A stretch of 36,454 nt of DNA. Origin: Acidimicrobiaceae bacterium (GTDB taxonomy: Bacteria; Actinomycetota; Acidimicrobiia; Acidimicrobiales; RAAP-2). Both the position numbers and the translations under genes were made by a program. Positions 15,965 to 23,945 of this stretch are shown piece after piece. Below the pieces are notes generated by a model. The model searched no databases. It was not told the DNA's origin and saw nothing but the letters and a program-made list of their open reading frames with translations. Positions within the stretch are counted from its first letter, which is position 1; the number at the start of each line of letters is the position of its first letter. The stretch is taken from positions 1 through 36,454 of the forward strand of contig PLXU01000067.1 of assembly GCA_003151555.1 (NCBI GenBank), read 5' to 3'.

Positions 15965-17101
15965 TCACTCCAACACCAACAGATCTGCGGCGCTCAACGG
16001 ATCGTCCGGATCACATCGGGGCCACAGCCCGGTTGTCGTTACACACTCATTACCAGATTCACCGACCAAAAAGGTATCCTCGACCTTCGCTCCCCCGTGC
16101 AGGCTGGGATTCCAGGCAACGGCTACGTTTTGCTCGATTGGTCGTGACCAGAAGGCCGAGTGCGTGGCCTCGGGCGAAAGTTCGAATTCGCGTTGGGCGT
16201 AGCCAATGGGGCCTCCCTGAAAGTGATCGCGCCACGCCTGGCCGTGACCGACGTCTCGATAGGCACGTGAGAGCGCACCGTAAGCGTCGCCCCAGGTGGC
16301 GCCCGGAGTGCTCGCCAACAGCGTCGCGCGCGCGACCGACGACACCAACGCGTAATCGTCGCTCAGTCGTTGGTCGGCGCTGTTGGTCGCCATGCGAGTG
16401 GCCGCCACGTGCAGGCCGCTCCAGCGCACCACCACCACGGCCATCAAGAGTTCATTCACCACCGCGCCGCACATCATGGGGTGTCGAAACGTCTTGACGC
16501 GATCGTCACCACCAACGATGAGGCAGACCGCCTCGGCACCGATGGTTTCCAGACCGAGCTGAATCTCGCCGGCCACCGAGAAGTCCGCGGTTATTCCGGG
16601 CTGCCACGCACGAACGGCCTCTTCCAAGACTCGCGCCGACTCGGCGCCGAGCCAACGCAACATCTCGCGCTCGCCGCCCGAGAGAACCATGCGAAAAGCA
16701 GTGAGCTCGGTCGAGACGTCCGTACCCAGACCAACGTCACTGAGGACATCTGCGTGATCGTGCTCGGCCGCGGCCAAAGCGGCCTTGGCGAAACCGTTCT
16801 CTTCGTACCAGGGAACCGCGACCACCTTGAAACCCAACTCTTCGAGTTCACCTTCGGCCGCGAAACGAGGGATCTCCACCGAGCTGATGAGCAGGGTCGG
16901 CTCCTTGGCGTCGACCAGCCAGACGGCATCGAATGCGGCGGTGCGGTCAATGGGTTGAGAGACCCCGCCCGTGGCCCAGGCCACGGATCCCGACGTGCCC
17001 AAGATCAATGGCGCGTCTCCGTGGACCCGTCGAATCGCCCTGAGCGCTTCGCGGGCGTGTTGCACCCTTGCCCGGCGGTGCTCCCTCGCATTCGGTATCA
17101 C
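15965..17101 (-). CDS. Creatinase/prolidase-fold (M24) protein lacking the metal site
   Basis: 378 aa from GTG 17101 (GGAG 6 nt upstream); longer starts at 17149 or 17179 have no ribosome binding site. N-terminal creatinase-type domain (EHRRARVQHAREALR, LGTSGSVAWATGG) and a C-terminal pita-bread domain (REMLRWLGAESARVLEEAVRAW...). Residues expected to bind two metals in M24 peptidases are mostly absent: the double-Asp strand reads LMAVVVVRWSGLHVAA, the GHGIG histidine is replaced (HFQGGPIGY), and only the Glu of KVEDTFLV remains. So like creatinase it is probably not a metallopeptidase. First gene of the sugar-acid run, 13 nt before the U32-like gene. Substrate unknown. Confidence 0.8.
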   Translation of the reverse strand: MIPNAREHRRARVQHAREALRAIRRVHGDAPLILGTSGSVAWATGGVSQPIDRTAAFDAVWLVDAKEPTLLISSVEIPRFAAEGELEELGFKVVAVPWYEENGFAKAALAAAEHDHADVLSDVGLGTDVSTELTAFRMVLSGGEREMLRWLGAESARVLEEAVRAWQPGITADFSVAGEIQLGLETIGAEAVCLIVGGDDRVKTFRHPMMCGAVVNELLMAVVVVRWSGLHVAATRMATNSADQRLSDDYALVSSVARATLLASTPGATWGDAYGALSRAYRDVGHGQAWRDHFQGGPIGYAQREFELSPEATHSAFWSRPIEQNVAVAWNPSLHGGAKVEDTFLVGESGNECVTTTGLWPRCDPDDPLSAADLLVLE

Positions 17102-17167
17102 AGAACTCCGTTCGTGAATGTTTACGTTATCTAACCATAAAGTTTCCATCGTGGCCAGAGATTCCCA

Positions 17168-17193
17168 CACATAATTCAAATTTCTGTATTGTG
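17168..17193. promoter_or_regulatory. Divergent promoter/operator region with CACA-n18-TGTG symmetry
   Basis: The 99-bp gap between the M24 and IclR starts is AT-rich. CACATAA ... TATTGTG forms an imperfect 26-bp palindrome ending 7 nt before the IclR ATG and covering TATTGT (17187-17192), a likely leaderless -10 for that gene. On the minus strand TTAGATAACG (around 17130) may be the -10 for the catabolic run. The palindrome is a candidate IclR autoregulatory operator; this is inference. Confidence 0.4.
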
Positions 17194-17200
17194 TTCGCTA

Positions 17201-17989
17201 ATGCCGAATTTAGAGACGACTGATCGGTACCAGGTTCGAAGCGTGGCGCGGGCCCTCGAGATGCTCGAGGCGGTGGGCGAAAGTGGCGAGACGGGTCTCA
17301 CCCTTACCGAAATGGCCCAGCGACTGGACATGGCCAAGAGCTCTACCATGGCGGCGGCACGAACGCTGGCGTCCTTCGGATTCCTGCGCATCGAAACGCC
17401 TGGTCCGCGTTACCACCTCGGCCTCGCCCTCCTGCGCTACGGCGATCTGGTGGCCCAGATGACGTCACTGGGAAAAATCGCACTGCCCCTGCTCAATGAG
17501 CTCACCGAAGAGACGGGCTTGACCTCGCGCCTGGCCATCAACGAGGAGGGCTACCCGGTTTTCATCGAGCGCGTCGACGGGCGGGGATCGGTTCGTTTTT
17601 ACACGCCACTCGGTCAACGTGAGTCGCCGCACAGCACTGCTGCGGGTAAGGCAATCCTGGCCCAGCTCGGCGAAGAGCAAGTCCTTCGCATTGTGAATGA
17701 AACTGACCTGGTTGCGAACGCGGCCAACTCCCTCACGACGATTGACGCGGTACTGAATGAGCTGAAGTACGTGCAATTGGTTGGCTACGCGATTGACAAC
17801 GAAGAAGAGGCTGACGGCATCATCTGCGTGGGCGCACCAATTTTCAATTACAACGGACACTGTGCGGGCGCCGTGAGCGTGACGGGTCTCAAGGTCGACA
17901 TCACCCAGCGGGTAATCGGGCCCTTGTGCACCACCGTGCTCAGCTACGCCGAACGGATCTCGGCCCTCATTGGCAACGTGCGCCTCTGA
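17201..17989 (+). CDS. IclR-family transcriptional regulator
   Basis: 262 aa from ATG 17201. N-terminal winged HTH (VRSVARALEMLEAVGE, GLTLTEMAQRLDMAKSSTMAAARTLASFGFL) followed by the IclR effector domain (ARLAINEEGYPVFIERVDGRGSVRFYTPLGQRESPHSTAAGKAILA..., ending GAVSVTGLK). Diverges from the catabolic run and overlaps the alcohol dehydrogenase gene by one base (TGATG). Expected to sense a pathway sugar acid or keto acid and control both transcripts from the shared intergenic region. Confidence 0.92.
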   Translation: MPNLETTDRYQVRSVARALEMLEAVGESGETGLTLTEMAQRLDMAKSSTMAAARTLASFGFLRIETPGPRYHLGLALLRYGDLVAQMTSLGKIALPLLNELTEETGLTSRLAINEEGYPVFIERVDGRGSVRFYTPLGQRESPHSTAAGKAILAQLGEEQVLRIVNETDLVANAANSLTTIDAVLNELKYVQLVGYAIDNEEEADGIICVGAPIFNYNGHCAGAVSVTGLKVDITQRVIGPLCTTVLSYAERISALIGNVRL

Positions 17990-18984
17990 TGAGGGCCGTG
18001 GTGGTTGCGTCGCCCGGCCACGTGGCGCTGCAAGACATACCCGCACCGCTAGCCGCGCCGGGTGAACTCCTGATCCAACCAGTTGCTTGCGGCATGTGCG
18101 GCACCGACCTCGAATTGATCGATGGATCGATCGACCCCGCGTACGTGCGCTATCCGCTCGTCCTCGGTCATGAATGGGTTGGTCGGGTGCTTGACGGCGA
18201 TGGTGAGCCCACGGGCGGCCCCGTCGCCGTCGAAGGCATCATTCCCTGCGGGCACTGCGTCGAGTGCCTGATTGGCGCGACGAACCGTTGCGAGACCTAC
18301 GACGAAATTGGTTTCACCCGGCCCGGGGCGCTGGCCGAGTTAATCAGCGTGCCCGAAGGTCTGGTGCACTATCTGTTGCCTTCCGTATCCATGCTCGACG
18401 CCGCCCTGGTCGAACCAATGGCGGTGGTGTGGCGCGCGCTGGTACGTACTGCCATTCGTCCCCGCTCGACGTGCCTGGTGATTGGCGATGGCACGGTGGC
18501 GATGTTGGCGGTGCACTTACTGGGGCGCTTTGATCCTACGCGCATATCCATGTTGGGGGTACGTCCCGCCCAGCGTGAACTTGCCCTGCGAGCCGGGGCA
18601 AATGAGTTCCTCCTCGAACCGTCGGACCAGCGCTTCGACGTCATCATCGAGGCGGCAGGTCACGCGGAGGCCGTCACAACGGCCCTTTCTTCGATCGCTC
18701 GAGGTGGATCGATAACGTTGCTCGGTCTGCCACCCCACGGCACCCAAGTATCAATTGTCCCCGATGATTTTGTCAATAACGACATCACCTTGCAAGGCAG
18801 TTTCGGTTACACGCGCCAGCCCTGGTCCGACGTGGTCGCACTACTGAACGACGGTGAGGTCACGCCATCATTTCTCGTGACCCACACCTTTGGCATAGAT
18901 GATTTCAATCTCGCCATTGAAACCCTGCGTACTCCACCACCCGAGGCCGCGCGCGGCAAAGTGATGATGCTTCTCAACACGTAG
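17989..18984 (+). CDS. Zinc-dependent alcohol/polyol dehydrogenase (MDR family)
   Basis: 331 aa starting at ATG 17989 in the TGATG junction; the longer frame upstream is IclR shadow. Catalytic zinc ligands: Cys in GMCGTD (about 38), the GHE motif LGHEWVG and Glu in VEPMAV. Structural zinc: four cysteines in CGHCVECLIGATNRC. Rossmann segment: CLVIGDGTVAMLAVHLLG. Closest in style to sorbitol/threonine/galactitol dehydrogenases. In this locus it probably performs the first oxidation of the imported sugar (to lactone) or of a polyol; cofactor and substrate are not decidable by eye. Ends 13 bp from the convergent pentapeptide gene. Confidence 0.9.
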   Translation: MRAVVVASPGHVALQDIPAPLAAPGELLIQPVACGMCGTDLELIDGSIDPAYVRYPLVLGHEWVGRVLDGDGEPTGGPVAVEGIIPCGHCVECLIGATNRCETYDEIGFTRPGALAELISVPEGLVHYLLPSVSMLDAALVEPMAVVWRALVRTAIRPRSTCLVIGDGTVAMLAVHLLGRFDPTRISMLGVRPAQRELALRAGANEFLLEPSDQRFDVIIEAAGHAEAVTTALSSIARGGSITLLGLPPHGTQVSIVPDDFVNNDITLQGSFGYTRQPWSDVVALLNDGEVTPSFLVTHTFGIDDFNLAIETLRTPPPEAARGKVMMLLNT

Positions 18985-18997
18985 CGCATCACGCGCA

Positions 18998-19843
18998 CTA
19001 CCACGTGTGACAGGGGCCGCTCTGCGCACCAGGGCACTTAGTCGAGCTATTCGTAATGGCGTTGGTCGTACTGGTTTGCGACAGACCGGCCCCGCTTAGG
19101 TTGGCGCCGGACAAGTTAGCGGACATTAGATTGGCGTTGAAGAGATTTGTGCCCGACAGGTCAGCCGACGACAGATTGGCGCTCGACAGGTCGGCACCCG
19201 AGAGATCAGCGTGCGACAAGTTGGCGTTGGCAAGATTCGCACTGAAGAATTTCGCCCCAGCGAGGTCGGCGTGCGACAGGTTGGCGCCGTGCAGTGAGGC
19301 GAAAGCCAGATTCGCGTCGGGACCGATGAGATAGCCGTTCACCAGTTTCCATCCGGCGGGCAACGTGGGATTGCCCTTCACGAGACCGGAGGTTACGAAG
19401 CTCAAGTCGGCGCCGGAAATTCGGGCATTCACAATATTGGTGCCGTAGAGGTCGGCGCCGGACAATTGAGCGCCGTTGAGATTTGCGCCGGGGCCAACGA
19501 GGTAACCGTTGATGAGGTCCCATCCGGCGGGCAGTATGGGTAAACCGACGACTGACCCAGAGGAAACGTTGTTCAGGTGGGCACCGGACAACTCGGCGCC
19601 TTGCAAGTCAGCGCCCTTTAGGTTGGCGTTCATTAGGTCCGCATTCTCCAAGTTGGCGTTCTTGAGATTGCGGCCCGTCAAGTTACAGTTGGCAAAATTG
19701 ACGCCGGCGTGCGGCTTCGCGTGACAGTTCACGCTCAGGGCGTTCGCGCTGGGCGCGAGCGTCCACAGAGCGACGCCAAAACCAGCGGTAGAGAGAAGTA
19801 GCACGACAAGTCCGCTCCAGCGAGTCAACGTCAGTCGGTGCAC
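18998..19843 (-). CDS. Secreted pentapeptide-repeat protein with two LPAGW modules
   Basis: 281 aa from GTG 19843 with a near-perfect ribosome binding site (AAGGAG). Signal peptide: TRWSGLVVLLLSTAGFGVALWTLAPSANA, cleaved near residue 36. Mature part: A(D/N)Lxx pentapeptides from about residue 48 onwards (NLKNANLENADLMNANLKGADL...), forming a right-handed quadrilateral beta-helix. Two 33-residue modules (93-125 and 150-182; core LPAGWxLxNGYLxGPxANL) interrupt it. The C-terminus leaves the helix and has two cysteines (KCPGAQSGPCHTW). Extracytoplasmic location inferred; function unknown. Confidence 0.88.
   Translation of the reverse strand: MHRLTLTRWSGLVVLLLSTAGFGVALWTLAPSANALSVNCHAKPHAGVNFANCNLTGRNLKNANLENADLMNANLKGADLQGAELSGAHLNNVSSGSVVGLPILPAGWDLINGYLVGPGANLNGAQLSGADLYGTNIVNARISGADLSFVTSGLVKGNPTLPAGWKLVNGYLIGPDANLAFASLHGANLSHADLAGAKFFSANLANANLSHADLSGADLSSANLSSADLSGTNLFNANLMSANLSGANLSGAGLSQTSTTNAITNSSTKCPGAQSGPCHTW
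19298..19567 (-). repeat. Duplicated 33-residue LPAGW module, copies at 19298-19396 and 19469-19567
   Basis: The two copies sit 57 residues apart inside the pentapeptide protein and share S-G-x-V-x-G-x-P-x-LPAGW-x-L-x-NGYLxGPxANL. Divergence at the DNA level exceeds that in the protein core, so the motif is under selection rather than a fresh duplication. Confidence 0.75.
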
Positions 19844-20096
19844 AATGGGCTCCTTCCGATCGATAATGCGACTTCGAGATCCCGGCTATGTCGATGGAGC
19901 ATACATCTAACTTTGAGTAAAATTCTGCTCGATCTTTTCGGGGATTGTCATCGCCAAACGTCAAAGAATTTCGCGACCTTGTCGCCCGGTCATTTGGTCG
20001 AAATAGCTATTGCGGCTAGGGAAATCTGACCGAATCGGCGCCACTCGGAGCAAGCACACAGCCCCTACTCGTGGCCCCGATTGAACGCGTCAAGGA

Positions 20097-21068
20097 TTAA
20101 CGGGCGTCCAGCATGGCCAGCACTTCATCTTGCGTAAGGGCCCCCGGAGCGCGTCGCTCAGCCGCCAGCTGATTGGCCAGTGTCTGCAATAACTCGTTGA
20201 CCGGCGTGGCCACGCCGAACAATCGTCCCTGCATAACTATTTCGCCCGTCAAGAAGTCGGTTTCTACGGTACCGGTCGCCCTTGACATGCTCTGCCACGT
20301 CGATCCACCACCGCGTTCGGCGCCGCCGATAGGGCCGTAGTTCAGGAGTTGGCCGCGGCGCTGCGAATCTTCGTCGTGTCGCACGTAATCAATGTTGGCG
20401 GCCCTGAGCACCGCTTCTCCTTCGTGCGTCGCGAGTTGCGAGAGCACGCCCGAACGCGCCGTGTACCCGCACACGGCTTCCACGGCATTGCCCAGATTCA
20501 TGAGCAACTTGCCCCACTTCCAACGCGCGATATCCTCGCGGACCAGCGAATCAAACGACGACGCACTCAACATGCTGGCCAGCTCATTGATGCGCGCATC
20601 CGAACCAGTGGGCCAGCGACCCACGTCCAGTAAGCCACTCATGGGCGACGAGTTGACTTGCACCACGCCCGGCTCCAGGTGTGTCGCTGGCAGCATCACA
20701 CACATCCCGTAGACGTCACGAAACCATCGCAGCGCCACCCGCTCGTTTTCCACGCCATTCTGGCCGCAGACGATCGCGGTCGTCGACGGGGCCACCAATG
20801 CGAGATGGTGCAAAGCCTGCATCGAATCCTGACTCTTGACGGTCAAGATCACCAGGTCGCTCGCGCCGATCAACAGTTTGGCGGGATCATCGACAGCCGG
20901 AATCGGCAGGGTCACAATCTCGGCCGGTGTCTCCAAACGAATTCCACGCGCGGCGATGGCCGCGTAATTGTCGCCGCGCGCGATGAAGGTCACGTCGTGA
21001 CCGTGCTGAAACAATTTCGCGCCAATCACTCCCCCGACGGCCCCTGCCCCAAAGACAATCACTCGCAC
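20097..21068 (-). CDS. 2-dehydropantoate 2-reductase family protein (ApbA/PanE)
   Basis: 323 aa from GTG 21068 (ribosome binding site GAGGA). N-terminal Rossmann motif VIVFGAGAVGGVIGAKL, NADP-type loop with FIARG, and the ketopantoate reductase core KSQDSMQAL, VCGQNGVEN and KWGKLLMNLGNAVEA with the catalytic Lys. C-terminal helical domain present. Might make pantoate, but such paralogues commonly act on other 2-keto acids and no coenzyme A gene is near. Follows the acetyltransferase by 58 nt. Confidence 0.85.
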   Translation of the reverse strand: MRVIVFGAGAVGGVIGAKLFQHGHDVTFIARGDNYAAIAARGIRLETPAEIVTLPIPAVDDPAKLLIGASDLVILTVKSQDSMQALHHLALVAPSTTAIVCGQNGVENERVALRWFRDVYGMCVMLPATHLEPGVVQVNSSPMSGLLDVGRWPTGSDARINELASMLSASSFDSLVREDIARWKWGKLLMNLGNAVEAVCGYTARSGVLSQLATHEGEAVLRAANIDYVRHDEDSQRRGQLLNYGPIGGAERGGGSTWQSMSRATGTVETDFLTGEIVMQGRLFGVATPVNELLQTLANQLAAERRAPGALTQDEVLAMLDAR

Positions 21069-21126
21069 GTGTTCATCCTCGCACCGTCACTGCGCCGCGC
21101 GGGCTGCCTCTTCACGCTCACGATTG

Positions 21127-21621
21127 TTATCGTTCCCCCAAAGTCATGTGCATCACGTGCAAGCCCACCAATCCCTGCTCGGGATGATCGAACGCCTCGG
21201 GGATCGTGGTGAGAATCGTAAAACCTAAGCTCCGCCAAAGTTGGACGGCGGCGACGTTCGTCTCGACGACCGCATTGAATTGGATGCTTCGGTAACCGCG
21301 CTCGCGCGCCCAAGCAAGCACGTAGTTTCCGAGCGAGCGTCCGACCGATTGACCCTGATGGTCGGGATGAACCATGAAGCTGGCCGTCGCAACGTGCGAA
21401 CCGCGGCCGGGTCGGTTGGGACCCATCTTGGCCGAGCCCACGATGACGTCGCCCTGTACGGCGACCACGGTCAGCCCGGGAGGTCGCTCCATCCACAGGT
21501 GTTCAGCCTCTTGTACGGAGAGATCCGCCGGGTACGCGTACGTCTCGCCCTTGTCGACGATCGAGCGAAAGAAGGGATAGATATCCTGCCAGTCGACGTG
21601 ACTAGCCTCCCTGATCACCAT
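21127..21621 (-). CDS. GNAT-family N-acetyltransferase
   Basis: 164 aa from ATG 21621; upstream ATG/GTG codons give non-conserved-looking residues and no ribosome binding site. The acetyl-CoA site is visible as MVHPDHQGQSVGRSLGNYVLAWARERG (motif A) and NVAAVQLWRSLGF (motif B). Similar to phosphinothricin/amino-acid acetyltransferase-type GNATs (VIREASHVDWQDIYPFF). Substrate unknown. A TACACT hexamer 8 nt before the ATG suggests leaderless transcription. Confidence 0.82.
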   Translation of the reverse strand: MVIREASHVDWQDIYPFFRSIVDKGETYAYPADLSVQEAEHLWMERPPGLTVVAVQGDVIVGSAKMGPNRPGRGSHVATASFMVHPDHQGQSVGRSLGNYVLAWARERGYRSIQFNAVVETNVAAVQLWRSLGFTILTTIPEAFDHPEQGLVGLHVMHMTLGER

Positions 21622-21629
21622 GAGCCGTG

Positions 21630-21635
21630 AGTGTA
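21630..21635 (-). promoter_or_regulatory. -10-like TACACT, leaderless GNAT transcript
   Basis: The minus-strand hexamer TACACT lies 8 nt before ATG 21621, and no Shine-Dalgarno lies between them. Confidence 0.35.
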
Positions 21636-21879
21636 ACGGCACCCGTGTCATTCGAACCGCGCACGGTGATGCAAGCAGGCGCAGGACCATAGACCGTCAG
21701 TGTTTCAGCGTGATTGCGTGAGGCGGACCCGGTCATTCTTCTTTACGACCATTACTTCGAAATCTCTTTCTGAACTCTTTTTTCGAGTGCGCTGGAGTCC
21801 GATTTAATCCTTGTAGTAGACCGGTTACAAGTGCACACGCACTCCCTTCCAATTACTCACGCGAGGATGGTTACTGCCA

Positions 21880-23817
21880 ATGAAGAGTTCAATCAACAAC
21901 AAATGGAGTTTCACGGCGATTCGTTCGGCTCTCACGTCGACACTCGCGCTCGCTGCGACCACTGCGCTGCTGGTTACCGGGTTGTCAGTCGTCTCGGCAT
22001 CGGCGGGTGCCGCGCTCAAGGTGGCGCACGCCACTGCGGTGTGCAACACCACCGTGTCGGCCGGCACCGGAACGGTCGTCGGACCACTTATCGTGGGTGT
22101 CACTGCAGGCACCACCAAGATCACGCTTGACTGCAATGACGCGACCAACGCGGCCATCGTGGCGCAGGCTTCCCTGCTCAGCGCGATCGGCACGACTGCC
22201 GTTTCCCAGTCGGGTGAAGCCGATACGGGCGCGTTCGGCGCGTTCAACGCCAGCGCCACCGATACTGGTTGTCCGGCCGCCACGGCCGGCATGTGCACCG
22301 TGGCCATCTATTCGGTGCCGGCTACGTTTGCGTCGGCCGATGCCAAGGGTGTGTGCCCGCCCAGTCAGACCCAAATCAACGCCGGATTGTTCGCCTGCGC
22401 GTTGGCCGCAGCGACTGCCGGAGGAGTGCCCGTCACGGGCGCTGAGTACGTGATGACGTTCGCCAGCCAGACCACCGTGCCCAATGCCCCGTCCATCGCC
22501 GCGACGCCGGCGACCGGAGTGGCCGGCGGTTCGGTCAAAGTGAGCGACGCCACCGCCAACACCGGCTATTGGTGGGCCAACGCTGTCCAGGCGTACCAGG
22601 CCGCCGCGCTCAGTACCACGGCCGCCGCACCTCCGACCACGTGCGCCGCTAGTGGTGGCTACGGCAACGTGCCCGCCGCCTTCTTAGAAGTGAACTGGTT
22701 CGCGTCGGGCAGTACCACGGCGATCCCTGGCAGTGCCGCCGGCGTAACCATCTCCAACGACTGCTACGACGGCTCGACACTGCACGCGCCCGTACTGAGC
22801 GGGAGCATTCCGGTACCAGCCACGTTGAAGGTCGGCACGTCTTACAAGGCGTACCTCTGCGAACTCAACCTCACGCCGTACCCGAGCAACGACACTAACG
22901 CGACGACTTACTGCGGTCCGGCGCCGGGCGGCGAAAGTTGGATTGACGCCTCCTTCGCCTTCACCGACGCGCTCGGTCCGATCACCCAGGTTGCGCCCAC
23001 CTCCGGTACGACACCACCAAATACCGCCACGAGCGTGCAGCTGAACGTTACGGGTAGTTCCGGGTCGGTGACGTTCGTGACTTCCTCCACGGCCGTAGCG
23101 GGACTCACCGTGACGTCGGGCGGGTTGCTCAGCTCGTCGGCCAGTTTGGTGGACGGTATCTACACCATCTCAGGTACCGACTCGGACACCACTGGTGATT
23201 CGGGCACCTGGACCTACACACTCTCGGTCGGCACCGCCCAGGCGGCCCTCACGATCACCACGCTTTCAGGCCGGGCCGGTAATGCTCTTTCGCTCGCGAC
23301 GAGTGGAGGATCGAGCAGTGGTGCGGTGACCTACACGGCCACCAACGGCACCGCGACCGGCTGCAGCGTCACTGCAAACTCATTAAGCGCCACCGGTGCC
23401 GGTACCTGTCTCGTGGTCGCCACGAAGGCCGCGGACTCAACCTACCTTGCTGTCTCTTCGGCGTCGACCACCGTGACTTTCACGGGCGCTCCCAAAGAAA
23501 AATTGGTGAGCAGGGTTGCCGTCCTCGGGCCTAACGCCAGGTTGCTTTCGATAAGAATCTCGTGCGCCAACGCGGCCTGCAACGGTACGCTCTCGGTCAC
23601 AGTCTCCGGGCAGCGAATCCATCGGCCCTTCAATTTAGGCAGCGCCGCGTACCACGTCGGGCGCGGTTCGTCGAAGTCCGTCGTCATTCGCCTCACGACA
23701 GCGAGCCGGATATTCCTCGCGGGCAATCCAGGGCGACCACTCATCGGGAGCGTCTACGTCACCGATAATCTAGGCAAGAAACACACGTATATCGGTCGGG
23801 TGTCACTGCTCAAGTAG
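21880..23817 (+). CDS. Large secreted Thr/Ala/Ser-rich protein, Ig-like repeats
   Basis: 645 aa from ATG 21880, preceded by GCGAGGATGG. Sec signal with hydrophobic core LALAATTALLVTGLSVVSA and cleavage near residue 42. The mature part is rich in Thr, Ala, Ser and Gly, with several paired cysteines in the first half (AVCNTT, LDCND, TGCPAA, GVCPPS). Around 380-540 there are Ig-like/cadherin-like segments: GTYTISG-type repeats and SLATSGGSSSGAVTYTATNGTATGCSV with GTCLVVATKAADSTYLAVSS, a pattern of bacterial Ig-like adhesion domains. The basic C-terminal domain (residues about 547-645) ends in LGKKHTYIGRVSLLK without an LPXTG anchor. Probable surface or matrix protein; role unknown. Confidence 0.8.
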   Translation: MKSSINNKWSFTAIRSALTSTLALAATTALLVTGLSVVSASAGAALKVAHATAVCNTTVSAGTGTVVGPLIVGVTAGTTKITLDCNDATNAAIVAQASLLSAIGTTAVSQSGEADTGAFGAFNASATDTGCPAATAGMCTVAIYSVPATFASADAKGVCPPSQTQINAGLFACALAAATAGGVPVTGAEYVMTFASQTTVPNAPSIAATPATGVAGGSVKVSDATANTGYWWANAVQAYQAAALSTTAAAPPTTCAASGGYGNVPAAFLEVNWFASGSTTAIPGSAAGVTISNDCYDGSTLHAPVLSGSIPVPATLKVGTSYKAYLCELNLTPYPSNDTNATTYCGPAPGGESWIDASFAFTDALGPITQVAPTSGTTPPNTATSVQLNVTGSSGSVTFVTSSTAVAGLTVTSGGLLSSSASLVDGIYTISGTDSDTTGDSGTWTYTLSVGTAQAALTITTLSGRAGNALSLATSGGSSSGAVTYTATNGTATGCSVTANSLSATGAGTCLVVATKAADSTYLAVSSASTTVTFTGAPKEKLVSRVAVLGPNARLLSIRISCANAACNGTLSVTVSGQRIHRPFNLGSAAYHVGRGSSKSVVIRLTTASRIFLAGNPGRPLIGSVYVTDNLGKKHTYIGRVSLLK

Positions 23818-23863
23818 GCCCACGACCAATCGGCAGCTAGCAGGTCTTCGTCGAGGTCGACGT

Positions 23864-23880
23864 CGCGACACATCGTCGCG
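23864..23880. terminator. Hairpin after the secreted protein gene
   Basis: CGCGAC, 5-nt loop ACATC, GTCGCG, located 47 bp past the stop codon. The stem can extend through two wobble pairs. No T-run, so intrinsic termination is doubtful. Confidence 0.3.
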
Positions 23881-23915
23881 GTCGTCGCCCCGGCGAACGG
23901 TTCCTGATCCGGTTC

Positions 23916-23921
23916 TATAAA
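23916..23921 (+). promoter_or_regulatory. Candidate -10 TATAAA for the LLM oxidoreductase gene
   Basis: TATAAA stands out in a GC-rich context, 24 nt before the GTG at 23946, leaving room for a short leader with the ribosome binding site AAGGTG. The -35 region is unconvincing. Confidence 0.35.
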
Positions 23922-23945
23922 TTGAACTAAACGTAAGGTGGCAAC

